From Strigamia acuminata (Eukaryota; Arthropoda; Chilopoda; Geophilomorpha; Linotaeniidae), in NCBI GenBank assembly GCA_949358305.1, contig OX442319.1, forward strand, positions 3,782,001 through 3,846,000: 64,000 bases of DNA, in the 5' to 3' direction. Shown one piece after another: positions 10,706 through 20,535 of this stretch; position 1 is the first letter of the stretch; the number at the start of each line of letters is the position of its first letter. The position numbers and the translations under genes were made by a program. The notes under the pieces were generated by a model. The model was given only the letters and a program-made list of their open reading frames with translations. It was not told the origin of the DNA and searched no databases.

Positions 10706-11302
10706 ATTTTAAATTAACTTACAATATTACAATGTGATAAACAGAATACCTTTATTTTTATATTAAGTTCCATGTCAATAAATAATATTCTGAATATTTC
10801 TTCAGTTTGTTTATTTTATACATGATAATACTTATAAAAAATAAAATTTTGACAAGTTTGCCAAGAATGGTCCGCATTCCTGGCATTTCGAATACTGCTA
10901 CAAAGCTTCACAAATCTTCACGATGTAAAAGATGACAAACGCTGCTAATGTCTTCACATCACACCTTCATTACCATGACACTGACTCATAGTTGCAGAAA
11001 GAATGTGGGTTTTGAATTGGCTGCTCAACCCAGTCATCCAAAATTTTAACAACTGCGAAAACGATAAAACATTCAAATATTATTTTCATGAATGCTAAAA
11101 AACAGTAGCTGCATTCAAAAACTGAAATATTTTGTGTTTTACTTCAATTTTAAACCAAAAATGACATCATTTCCTGTTTAAATCCATGTTAAAACTTAAA
11201 ATACACTTCTAAACTAAAATTGTTGTTTTTATTTTTGAATGCAGCTACTGATTTTATTAATACTTGTTTATCGTGATCCTGAGCACCCAAATATAACAAC
11301 GA
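10706..11302 (-). pseudogene. Partial duplicate of folliculin (exon 10, intron 9, end of exon 9)
   Basis: This segment closely matches 23774-24215, the 3' end of the folliculin gene, including its downstream flank. A 99-nt copy of exon 10 (11052-10954) keeps its frame ([16 protein letters not shown]) and TGA stop. The retained intron shows a DNA-level duplication, not a processed copy. Homology ends part-way through exon 9 (about 11300). Intron 9 of the copy contains a MITE at 11103-11250 that the parent lacks. Confidence 0.85.
11103..11250. mobile_element. Small MITE, 148 bp, in the folliculin fragment
   Basis: The ends CAGTAGCTGCATTCAAAAA and TTTTTGAATGCAGCTACTG are perfect inverted repeats of about 19 bp. 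The parental folliculin intron at 24160-24185 lacks this sequence, which dates the insertion after the duplication. The target duplication is not clear. Confidence 0.8.
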
Positions 11303-11446
11303 AGTGTGATAAATACGGATAAAAATTACAACTTTAAACCTAAAAGGGTGTAAAACGTTTCATTTATAACTCTTGATTGGTATATTTCAAAAACTTGTAA
11401 AATTAATTTTTGTCCCGCGCGCAATTAGAGACCCGCACGGTAAAAG

Positions 11447-12592
11447 TGTAGTGACCCTAGTGGTCACTAGTGGAAGAAGTATCAGAAATAAAGTCTGAAA
11501 ATATTATTTTATTTTAGTTTATTTGGTTTTTTATATTTCCTGTCCCCAGACAAGGAAGTTAAGCAGAGTGGGAGGAAATGTGGGTGGTTGCCAGGGTAAC
11601 CAGCCCACAAGCCTCCAAACAGGAAATACATCCTGTGAAGAGTGAGAACTCTTCAGTTTTATGTTCATGTTCACCAAGTCAAGTCACACCAAATCTACTC
11701 CAGAAATACCAGAATTCTTCATTAGATTTGTGACATTTGGAAACACCATGGAACTCATAATCTTGCTGTGAAGAATCCAGCTAGATTCATCTTGTGCCAC
11801 CACAACTAGTGACACGGGAAGCCACACTCTTGCTGAGAGGGATCCAGCTAGAGTTCATTCTTGCAATTGTACGAATACAATTGTGAGATTTCATCTTGTC
11901 TCAACGACATTGTTGAGAAGGGATATTTATGCGAAAGAGTCGCAATTACGTCGCCAGTACGACCGAGTTGCGAGTTAGAAGTTGCGGAATAAGTCCGACT
12001 GATCCAGCCATTCATCAGAATTGCGTCGGAGCTTTTCCACGGAATTTGTCCGTACGAGTCGCCAATTCACCGAGACCGAATTGAGTCGGACAACAGCACG
12101 AGAGGAGCAAGTGCGGAAATTGATTCGATACAGCGGAGAGAAGACGACGCCAGCCCGAAGTCCAAGACGGCGCCATCGAGAGACAGTGAAACGGAATTGA
12201 GTCCGAGCTTGGATCATCTAGAGTTCGGAATTTGTCCGTTTCATCGTGGAAGAACGACCACGACAGTGAGTGACGACGCCGTTTTGAGGTTTGGAGCGAG
12301 CGTCGAGTTCCGAGAGCGAGCGACAAGCCATCGTCGCCATTTTGTATTATTTTCGCCTTCATTTATCATTACTTTTACCTTTAACTCCTATTATTTTATT
12401 GTATTTTACTATTAGTTTAAGTTAAGAATAAATTATCTTAGAATTTATTTGAGGAATAACTTGTGTTTATTTTCCCACCATTTTGAGTTAGAATTAGTAG
12501 TATTTTTTATGATAAGTCTTGTCTAAGCAATTAATGAGTTTAGAGAATTGTTGCTGTTATTAATTTGATAGCAATAATTCAGGCTCATTACA
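11447..12592 (+). repeat. 5' LTR of the pol-less element
   Basis: 1146 bp, TG...CA ends. The first 25 bases contain the palindrome GTGACCCTAGTGGTCAC. AATAAA motifs occur near 11482 and 12428; the latter is a plausible polyadenylation signal ahead of a GT-rich stretch. The short ORFs inside are identical in both LTRs and have no motif. Confidence 0.95.
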
Positions 12593-12594
12593 CC

Positions 12595-12612
12595 TGGGGG
12601 CCCGTTAAAATT
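12595..12612 (+). promoter_or_regulatory. Primer-binding site of the pol-less element
   Basis: TGGGGGCCCGTTAAAA begins two bases after the 5' LTR. The TGG start pairs with the CCA end of a tRNA. The first bases resemble the proline-tRNA type PBS (TGGGGGCTCG) but diverge after position 6, so the primer tRNA is uncertain. Confidence 0.65.
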
Positions 12613-12841
12613 TGAACCTTAACAACTTTTATTTAGTTGAGGGACCTAATTTGTTTTGAAAATTATTTTGTGAGAGTTAGTTGGATTGAGGAACTTCTTA
12701 TTTGGAGTTGTAGTAAAAATAGGTGTGGAATTTTTGTTTTTGTTTGAAAACAAAAAAGGGGGGAAAGGATAACAGAGTTTAGAAGTAATTTCTCTAACTT
12801 AAGCTGTTTCTTTCTTCACTATCCTATCTAATATTAACATC

Positions 12842-15800
12842 ATGTCTGATCATCATAAGAAACAACTACAAGGACCATCGATGGAAGTTCAACAATCATC
12901 ATTGAGATTGAAAAGATATAGTCTGCCACCACATTTGGGATTGTTACGCCACTCAGAAGATATGTCGTCTCCGATTGCCATTAAGAACACAGATGACAGA
13001 AAACATTCTAAGATTGTTCAACGGGATCAAGAAAAATTTTTCCAAGATTACACAATCAAGACGGCTGACCACCAACTACAAGCCAGCCAGATTAGGAGTG
13101 GCACATCAACAATCCATAAGACATGGCAATCAAGAGATCAAAATGAAATGCATCATTATTCTTCACCACAGAACTATGGAGGAAGATACGATCAACAAGA
13201 TCAGGAAGTACCGAAATACGACATTCGTCATGATAACCGAAATGAGTCGGGACGTGATTGTCGGAACAAAGATAATTCAGAAAGGAGAAACGACTACAGT
13301 TCTGCTCGATATGGAAATTCAGACAAGAATGAGTTACATCACAGAAATGTAGTAGACATTAATACGACCCTGATAACGAAATATCACTATTCGTACAGCA
13401 GTCCGAGGAACGAACATCGTTCAACAGGACAAGGAAGTGCATACGCTGATGATCCACGTCGTAGAGATGCTTCACACCATGAAGACAATGTAAGTCAACA
13501 GGACTGGCAGAACCAACGCGCAAGTCCTTTACCTGGATACGCATATCGTGAAGAATCAGACCGAAAATATTCGGATTCCAAACACTTAAGTCGAAGTGCA
13601 CCGAGTCATTCAAGATATGACAGAGATGAGCAACGTCAAGAAGAAATGGATTATGATTCTTCAAGAAGTAAACGTGACAACGAAAGACGACACGATAATC
13701 ACAGAAAAGAAGAACATGGTCCTTCTACGTCACGAGAACATTCGTACAAAGACGATTTCTGCCAATACGAGGACTTCCAGTCGCGAAATGAGTCGCACTA
13801 CCGTGACAAAGAAAGTCAACGCGAAAACTCAAATTTGCGAAATGAGTCGCACTACCGTGACAAAGAGCGTCAACAAGAGGGCTCACATTCGCGAAACGAG
13901 TCACGTTATTGTGGCAAATCAAGTCACCACGATGATCATCATGTGACTGGACATGGGAATCCGTATGAGAACTCGGATCCGCGAAATGAGTCGCGTCACA
14001 GAAGTGAATTACGTTTTAAGAACAACTCACGTCCATACGAGGACTCAAATCAGCGAAATGAGTCGCGTTGTCAGGACGAAACCCGCCAGAAAAGTGAATC
14101 ATGTTTCAAAAAAGAAACACGTCAACAAAACGCGTATGGTTACTCTAATCGAAATGAGTCGTATCAACGGGAAACTCCTCATCAACGAGACAATTTTCAT
14201 CAGCAAGACGATTCTCACCATCAATTTGAATCTCAGAGGCAAGAGGGATGCCGTTCTAACGATCGAGAACGCCCACAAAGAGATGAGTTACGCCATAGCA
14301 ATGAGTCGCATCACGGATACGAGTTGGGCTCGCGAGGAGAGTCGGATCAACGGCAGGATGATTCATATCAAAATGAGCGACAGAGACGTGCGAGTTCACC
14401 ACCGCCACGTGCTTGTGACAATGAGGTCAACCAAAAATATTTGGATTTTGGACATTTGAGGCAGAATAAATCTAGCACTCCAAAACCGCAAGAAAGCCGA
14501 CAAGAAAAATTCGACTTTCACTTGGAGGAAAAAGTTTCACCTCCCGGAAATAAACTTGGTTCGCCAGAAAACACAATAAAAGAGCAAGAATTTGTCTTGA
14601 AACAAACGGATGATCATCTAGCAAAATCTTCATCGAGATCCCAGGAATCAGTGGATTTAACAATGCAAACAGGGCAGTCACCAAAACAATACGTACCACG
14701 TGCCACATGTCAAAAGTGTTCATTGCTAAATCGTACGAGATCCTCACCCAGTTACAGGATTGACTTGACACAGTTAGAAGGAATAATTTCGCCAACACAT
14801 CTCAAGTTAAAAGAAGTACACAACCGGATGCTAGACTTCATACAGGAAGGGCGTGACAGAAGATGTTATTGCCACATAAGTGAACCAAACTCCCGCGAGG
14901 AATATGCTGCATCGATAGCCGCGGCGAATGATCGAGTGCAGCGGATAAAACAGATCCGATTAGAAGAGCAACAACTGTGGGAACAATTACGTGTGGAAAA
15001 GCGCAAGGAACGTGAAACGAAATTGGACAATAAACTCGCGCAAATAAGAATGGAGTCTCAAATAAGCGAAGAACAAAATAAATTAGAAGCTAACAAAGTG
15101 CAGTCACAACAACACCACGTATCGCACACCACATCTCCACTATGTTCATTATCTGAAAGTACAAAATCCATTCCACGAAGCGAAATTGATCTCACAAAAT
15201 TGTCGGGAAGCAAGAGGTCCACTCCGCGCCGTGAAATCGATCTAACATCGAACATTGAATTAATTTCAATAGCAAAAGGAAGAAGTCGCTGGTTAAGAGA
15301 GTTTATGACAACCCTATCTATAGAACCAAGTGATAGCATGACAGCAACAATGGAATGCTCGCCAACACAACTTAAATTGCAAAGAGTAAGGCAACGCATG
15401 CAGAATATAATACAAGAAGCAGACGATAGTCTTGAAGACAGACGACATCGCTATCAAATTGGCAGACCAGTCTCTACTAAAGAATTTGTTGCATCGTTAA
15501 CTGCAGATTACGACCGCGAACGACGGATGAGTCTAGACAAGCTAGAGGAACAAGAATTGTTAAGTCAACTACGTCGAGAAGAAAGAGATTGTTTGATAAA
15601 GGCGGATAAGACGGCTTCATCCAAAATATCAGTTGACAGCCCGGCATTATCAACAGTACCTTCGCCAACCCGACTTAAGTTGCAAGAAGTACGTCGCCGT
15701 TTACAGACCGAAACTGGAGACAGTCCTGCAGAGACGAAACGTCAAGCCAGAGATGACCAGAAAACTTTAAGCTATGGGACCAGTGCTGAGGTAACCTCAA

Positions 15801-18800
15801 GGAGGAGGAAAAGACATAGCTCACCAGTGGACTTGGGAATTTCTGAAGTTACCAAAAGATTGTCATCACCAGTAGCAATGGATGCAGTCAAGAAGGCATT
15901 AAAAATGTTATCTACATCTGGTCAAGGAACAGAAACAATGTCTGAAATGAAGAAAAGCCCAATTCCAGAAACGAAAACATTTTCGATTGATGTTGCAAAA
16001 GAGACCCCTTCTGGAAAAATGGAAAAGACTGACAGCCTTCACCAAGCACTCGTCGTAGAAGGGAAGACAATAGAGTCATCATTGAATGTTGAAAACGAAA
16101 ATTGTCGTAAAGCATCTCCACCAGCTCAGAAAGACGCGAAGAAGGCAAAACAAGATTTACAAGAGCTGCGGTACATGGCACAGTCGCAGTGTCCACCAGT
16201 TAGGAATACAGCAAGTGTCATGCATCAGCCGGAAGTTGAACAGACCACTACAGATTCAGCGAGAAATTCAGAAAAGCGAGGAAATGACGATACAGAAGAT
16301 CGTAGAGAGAATAAACGAACAGTAACGTCACCTACGCAAAAGAAAATGTTATTTGATGTCATGGACCAGCAGAACCTCCAACATGAGTCAGACAATCAAG
16401 TTCAATTGGGTCATGACCAACCTGCAACAGGCGACACCATTCTAGAACCAAATGACATCAGAATGTCCACAGCAAGCAAAGAACTTGGCCAAACACAAGT
16501 TGACACATGCAGAGAAGACTGGCCAAACGAAAGAACAATTGCTTTCGAAAATTTGAGTGGTCAAAGAACGAAAATAGATGGTAGACAACAAGATGGAAAA
16601 AGTGTGCAAAGTGCAGACGACTCACAACGTGCAGAAGACACACCGGTTGTTGAAAGTGCTGAAATTATGCAAAGTGCGTCAGAATTGGACAAAGAGCAAG
16701 CTGAGAAATGTGTGCAACCTCTTGATGATGCGGAAAATTTTAAGGACACAAAAAACCAAGATGACGCACAGATTGTGGACAAAATTATCGAATCAGACAC
16801 AGAAAATTTGATTTTTGAAAACCTAGAAGAAAATCCATTGCTTTTTCCAAAAAGTGTAGATTTTGAAACTGATGAACAAATTCAACCATTTTCAAAAAAG
16901 GGGGGAAGAGTGGTGGAAAAAGAAAAAGAAAATGAAATTTTGTCATTAAAGAAGCAAGACTTAAACTGCCAAACGGATTCGTCATTTGTCAACCTGAAAT
17001 CATTGGTAGATCAAGTAAAGACTCATCATGTGAAACAGCAAACTTCAGTCAACTTTTCATCACCAGCGTTATCCATACCTGATGAAGAAAAACCCACTCA
17101 AGATGCAGCAGAATCTCCGCCACAGTACATTGTCCAGCCGACACTAGCATCAAATGATTTGAATTCTACGGAAACTTCGTCAATTTTACAAAGTCAGAGC
17201 ACTGTCGACAACATTACGTCATCCGTCAAGTTGAAAAATGTGGACATGCGATCACAAGGGAGTCAGACTAATGCAACAGATTTGTCACTGCTTGATGTAA
17301 CCAGCATGGCGGATAAGTCATTTCAACATCAACGAAATATTTTGCCAACTGAAGAGTCGAAGTATTCAGTTCAAGTCCAACGAAAAGAAAATTCCAGGAA
17401 ATCAGAAAATAAATGTCTGGTTCGAGAAATGAAAATTATTCGAAAACAATTTCGAAAAGTGATCAAAAGTCTAACACATAATATGATGTTACAAGATTCC
17501 ACGTCTTTACCGAAATCATGTAGTCAGCAGAATCCAGAGTGGCCCTCCAAATATTTCATCGAGGCTCTGAAGAACATACTGGAAAACATAACTTCCGAGG
17601 ACCTACAGGAAGTAAAAATTTTGATCAAAGAATGTTATCAGCGACTGGATTTGGCAAAGGAAGTTCTACACACCAAAGAAAAATTGGAAGAGCAACCAAA
17701 TCAAATAATCCAAGTTGATCAACACTTCAGGGAGTCCAGTGAAGTTAAAAATGCAATGAGGCATAGTCACACAGACCAACCCTACACCGAATCAACTGAT
17801 CGGCAGAAACATATTGTCAGTGTGGTTGAAATTGGAAATGGGTCCAAAATTGATTTATCAGATGATTGCAAGATGCTTTGCAGTGTACAGCACACAAGTA
17901 CAGGATTGAAAAGACAACCAGAAAATCAAGATTGCCAAGTATTGACATCAATTGGTCAAATTGAAAAACAAGGTCTACAATCAACAGAAAAAGGAAACAA
18001 AATTTTGGAAAAAACTTTACAGAGAATTGACTTAAAGCAACACAGCACTCAATCAATTGAGTTACCGAAATGTGCTTCCGGCTCAATTACAACTGAAAAC
18101 ATTTCCAAAATTAATTTATTGGACGCGACCAAAAAATCTGATTGTGGCAATTCAGACAGCAAAGCTACAGTGCCCACTAAAATTACAATTAAGGACACAC
18201 CTGAAGGAAAACAGCCAGTTGAAAGTTTCTCATTGTCCAAGTTTGGAATTCAACAGGAATATTTGTCCAACAGTCAACTAGAAATCCAGAAGCAATGGCT
18301 CGGAATTGAGAAAATTGCAGTGAATGAAATCACAACAATGGAAAGCCAAAAGCCATTGAAATTTGAAGCCACAAATGCATCTGCTGTGCAACAGCAATCA
18401 GCAGTGACAACGCAAGTGATGAATCTTGCAACCCAGAATGACCAAGATGACCCCGGCAAAATTTTGCAAGATGCCTGCTCCGGATTGGTAGAACACACAA
18501 CTGAAGATCAATTGCCTGTTCGAGCCAACTGGACCGGTCAACTGAAGGAAGCTGCCGGAAGAAGCGGTTGGCAGGATTTTAGTCCTGGGAGCAGGACACC
18601 ATCTGCAATCACTGGACAGAATCAATCGGTTACGACAAGGAATGATCCAACGAAATCCCAAGACAAACTAATGCAGAACAAAAAACCAGCTCAATCAATT
18701 AGTCGGTTATCCAGAGCAAAGATTGACCCGACAAGAGATTTACTGAAGTTTTCGGTCTCCGAGTCTGAAATCCCCATCAAGGACTTCACCTCGAGGATCG

Positions 18801-18814
18801 ATGATGAGATTTAA
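12842..18814 (+). CDS. 1990-aa charged, repeat-rich protein of the pol-less LTR element
   Basis: One uninterrupted frame fills the internal region, from ATG 249 bases after the 5' LTR to TAA 36 bases before the 3' LTR. Residues about 90-520 are very rich in R, S, D, E, H, Q and N, with at least seven RNES motifs (RNESHYRDKES type) repeated at DNA level as CGAAATGAGTCGC. Residues about 635-1000 hold three diverged copies of a module starting SPTxLKLxxVxxRM (about 649, 840 and 940), the first two followed by a charged helix rich in EEQ/LRxE, and three xIDLT motifs. The C-terminal half is polar with short coiled-coil stretches (about 1540-1600). No CCHC knuckle, protease, RT or integrase motif and no membrane segment is seen. 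A structural, RNA-binding Gag-like role is a guess from position and charge; no family is recognised. Confidence 0.8.
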   Translation: MSDHHKKQLQGPSMEVQQSSLRLKRYSLPPHLGLLRHSEDMSSPIAIKNTDDRKHSKIVQRDQEKFFQDYTIKTADHQLQASQIRSGTSTIHKTWQSRDQNEMHHYSSPQNYGGRYDQQDQEVPKYDIRHDNRNESGRDCRNKDNSERRNDYSSARYGNSDKNELHHRNVVDINTTLITKYHYSYSSPRNEHRSTGQGSAYADDPRRRDASHHEDNVSQQDWQNQRASPLPGYAYREESDRKYSDSKHLSRSAPSHSRYDRDEQRQEEMDYDSSRSKRDNERRHDNHRKEEHGPSTSREHSYKDDFCQYEDFQSRNESHYRDKESQRENSNLRNESHYRDKERQQEGSHSRNESRYCGKSSHHDDHHVTGHGNPYENSDPRNESRHRSELRFKNNSRPYEDSNQRNESRCQDETRQKSESCFKKETRQQNAYGYSNRNESYQRETPHQRDNFHQQDDSHHQFESQRQEGCRSNDRERPQRDELRHSNESHHGYELGSRGESDQRQDDSYQNERQRRASSPPPRACDNEVNQKYLDFGHLRQNKSSTPKPQESRQEKFDFHLEEKVSPPGNKLGSPENTIKEQEFVLKQTDDHLAKSSSRSQESVDLTMQTGQSPKQYVPRATCQKCSLLNRTRSSPSYRIDLTQLEGIISPTHLKLKEVHNRMLDFIQEGRDRRCYCHISEPNSREEYAASIAAANDRVQRIKQIRLEEQQLWEQLRVEKRKERETKLDNKLAQIRMESQISEEQNKLEANKVQSQQHHVSHTTSPLCSLSESTKSIPRSEIDLTKLSGSKRSTPRREIDLTSNIELISIAKGRSRWLREFMTTLSIEPSDSMTATMECSPTQLKLQRVRQRMQNIIQEADDSLEDRRHRYQIGRPVSTKEFVASLTADYDRERRMSLDKLEEQELLSQLRREERDCLIKADKTASSKISVDSPALSTVPSPTRLKLQEVRRRLQTETGDSPAETKRQARDDQKTLSYGTSAEVTSRRRKRHSSPVDLGISEVTKRLSSPVAMDAVKKALKMLSTSGQGTETMSEMKKSPIPETKTFSIDVAKETPSGKMEKTDSLHQALVVEGKTIESSLNVENENCRKASPPAQKDAKKAKQDLQELRYMAQSQCPPVRNTASVMHQPEVEQTTTDSARNSEKRGNDDTEDRRENKRTVTSPTQKKMLFDVMDQQNLQHESDNQVQLGHDQPATGDTILEPNDIRMSTASKELGQTQVDTCREDWPNERTIAFENLSGQRTKIDGRQQDGKSVQSADDSQRAEDTPVVESAEIMQSASELDKEQAEKCVQPLDDAENFKDTKNQDDAQIVDKIIESDTENLIFENLEENPLLFPKSVDFETDEQIQPFSKKGGRVVEKEKENEILSLKKQDLNCQTDSSFVNLKSLVDQVKTHHVKQQTSVNFSSPALSIPDEEKPTQDAAESPPQYIVQPTLASNDLNSTETSSILQSQSTVDNITSSVKLKNVDMRSQGSQTNATDLSLLDVTSMADKSFQHQRNILPTEESKYSVQVQRKENSRKSENKCLVREMKIIRKQFRKVIKSLTHNMMLQDSTSLPKSCSQQNPEWPSKYFIEALKNILENITSEDLQEVKILIKECYQRLDLAKEVLHTKEKLEEQPNQIIQVDQHFRESSEVKNAMRHSHTDQPYTESTDRQKHIVSVVEIGNGSKIDLSDDCKMLCSVQHTSTGLKRQPENQDCQVLTSIGQIEKQGLQSTEKGNKILEKTLQRIDLKQHSTQSIELPKCASGSITTENISKINLLDATKKSDCGNSDSKATVPTKITIKDTPEGKQPVESFSLSKFGIQQEYLSNSQLEIQKQWLGIEKIAVNEITTMESQKPLKFEATNASAVQQQSAVTTQVMNLATQNDQDDPGKILQDACSGLVEHTTEDQLPVRANWTGQLKEAAGRSGWQDFSPGSRTPSAITGQNQSVTTRNDPTKSQDKLMQNKKPAQSISRLSRAKIDPTRDLLKFSVSESEIPIKDFTSRIDDEI

Positions 18815-18836
18815 AGAAGTTAGGAACTAACTTCCT

Positions 18837-18850
18837 AAAAAGGGGGGAGG
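18837..18850 (+). promoter_or_regulatory. Polypurine tract of the pol-less element
   Basis: The purine run AAAAAGGGGGGAGG ends at the base before the 3' LTR, the expected site for plus-strand DNA priming. A second run, AAAAAAGGGGGGAAAGGATA, lies in the leader near 12750 and could act as an extra primer site. Confidence 0.85.
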
Positions 18851-19996
18851 TGTAGTGACCCTAGTGGTCACTAGTGGAAGAAGTATCAGAAATAAAGTCT
18901 GAAAATATTATTTTATTTTAGTTTATTTGGTTTTTTATATTTCCTGTCCCCAGACAAGGAAGTTAAGCAGAGTGGGAGGAAATGTGGGTGGTTGCCAGGG
19001 TAACCAGCCCACAAGCCTCCAAACAGGAAATACATCCTGTGAAGAGTGAGAACTCTTCAGTTTTATGTTCATGTTCACCAAGTCAAGTCACACCAAATCT
19101 ACTCCAGAAATACCAGAATTCTTCATTAGATTTGTGACATTTGGAAACACCATGGAACTCATAATCTTGCTGTGAAGAATCCAGCTAGATTCATCTTGTG
19201 CCACCACAACTAGTGACACGGGAAGCCACACTCTTGCTGAGAGGGATCCAGCTAGAGTTCATTCTTGCAATTGTACGAATACAATTGTGAGATTTCATCT
19301 TGTCTCAACGACATTGTTGAGAAGGGATATTTATGCGAAAGAGTCGCAATTACGTCGCCAGTACGACCGAGTTGCGAGTTAGAAGTTGCGGAATAAGTCC
19401 GACTGATCCAGCCATTCATCAGAATTGCGTCGGAGCTTTTCCACGGAATTTGTCCGTACGAGTCGCCAATTCACCGAGACCGAATTGAGTCGGACAACAG
19501 CACGAGAGGAGCAAGTGCGGAAATTGATTCGATACAGCGGAGAGAAGACGACGCCAGCCCGAAGTCCAAGACGGCGCCATCGAGAGACAGTGAAACGGAA
19601 TTGAGTCCGAGCTTGGATCATCTAGAGTTCGGAATTTGTCCGTTTCATCGTGGAAGAACGACCACGACAGTGAGTGACGACGCCGTTTTGAGGTTTGGAG
19701 CGAGCGTCGAGTTCCGAGAGCGAGCGACAAGCCATCGTCGCCATTTTGTATTATTTTCGCCTTCATTTATCATTACTTTTACCTTTAACTCCTATTATTT
19801 TATTGTATTTTACTATTAGTTTAAGTTAAGAATAAATTATCTTAGAATTTATTTGAGGAATAACTTGTGTTTATTTTCCCACCATTTTGAGTTAGAATTA
19901 GTAGTATTTTTTATGATAAGTCTTGTCTAAGCAATTAATGAGTTTAGAGAATTGTTGCTGTTATTAATTTGATAGCAATAATTCAGGCTCATTACA
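18851..19996 (+). repeat. 3' LTR of the pol-less element
   Basis: 1146 bp, the same length as the 5' LTR with no difference noticed by eye; the three ORFs inside are identical in both copies at a constant offset of 7404 bases. It is followed by the AAAG target duplication. Confidence 0.95.
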
Positions 19997-20069
19997 AAAG
20001 AGGCCATCTGACAATTAGAGGATATACGGTAATTTGTTTTCTTCTGTTTTTTTTTTTAGGTTAATACTA

Positions 20070-20535
20070 CCGGGTGGCCCACATAAAACCGGCCCGACAA
20101 TACGGAGGCTTACGAAGAGTGACTCATAAAATGTGTACACGCATAAAATTAAATAAACAGAAATCATTAGCTGTGGGTAGGGCTATTTAATTAACGTTTC
20201 TAGTTTAGTTTTTTTCTGCTCTTTCGTTTGGTGTTTAGTTTTTGACGATCCAGGCTTTCGTTCTCGAGATATTTGCATTTTTCATTAATTTTTGTCCGAA
20301 TTTTCCAAGTTTGATGGCACTAGTCAGCTTGAATTTAAGATTTTGTGGTAATTTTGTGGATTTCTTCAGCAGTACCGGTACCGGTACACAGGTACACAGT
20401 ACTTTTCAAAAAATACCGCAATTTGTGGGACTGGTACGGTACCTGTAACACCTTTTTGATACAATACAACTTTGCTTAGCAAAATCTCAAAAAAATGTAG
20501 CAGAATGTCGGGCCGGGTTTATGTGGGCCACCCGG
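20070..20535. mobile_element. MITE, 466 bp, CCGGGTGGCCC ends, TA target site
   Basis: The left end CCGGGTGGCCCACATAAAAC and its inverse at the right (GTTTATGTGGGCCACCCGG, with a few mismatches) form long terminal inverted repeats flanked by TA (20068-20069, 20536-20537). The interior has a GGTACC-rich stretch and an AGCAAAATCTCAAAAAAATGT unit that is expanded in a related copy in folliculin intron 2. Non-coding. Confidence 0.85.

Larger units (their letters stand above)
11447..19996 (+). mobile_element. LTR retrotransposon without pol, single 1990-codon ORF
   Basis: Two 1146-bp direct repeats (TGTAGTGACC...GCTCATTACA) bound an internal region of 6258 bp. Target duplication AAAG (11443-11446, 19997-20000), a PBS-like TGGGGGCCCG two bases after the 5' LTR and a polypurine tract AAAAAGGGGGGAGG directly before the 3' LTR complete the structure. 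The LTRs look identical by eye and the open frames inside them are identical, so insertion is recent. No protease, RT, RNase H or integrase motif occurs in any frame. The element must be mobilised in trans by enzymes of another LTR element. It lies between sequences related to folliculin intron 5 (compare 11411-11440 and 20003-20067 with 24985-25075). Confidence 0.93.

Noticed and set aside
11975-12415. ORFs of 72-115 codons on both strands inside the LTRs
   Set aside because: They overlap each other, have no motif, and are explained by LTR sequence of raised GC content. Identity in both LTRs reflects LTR identity only.
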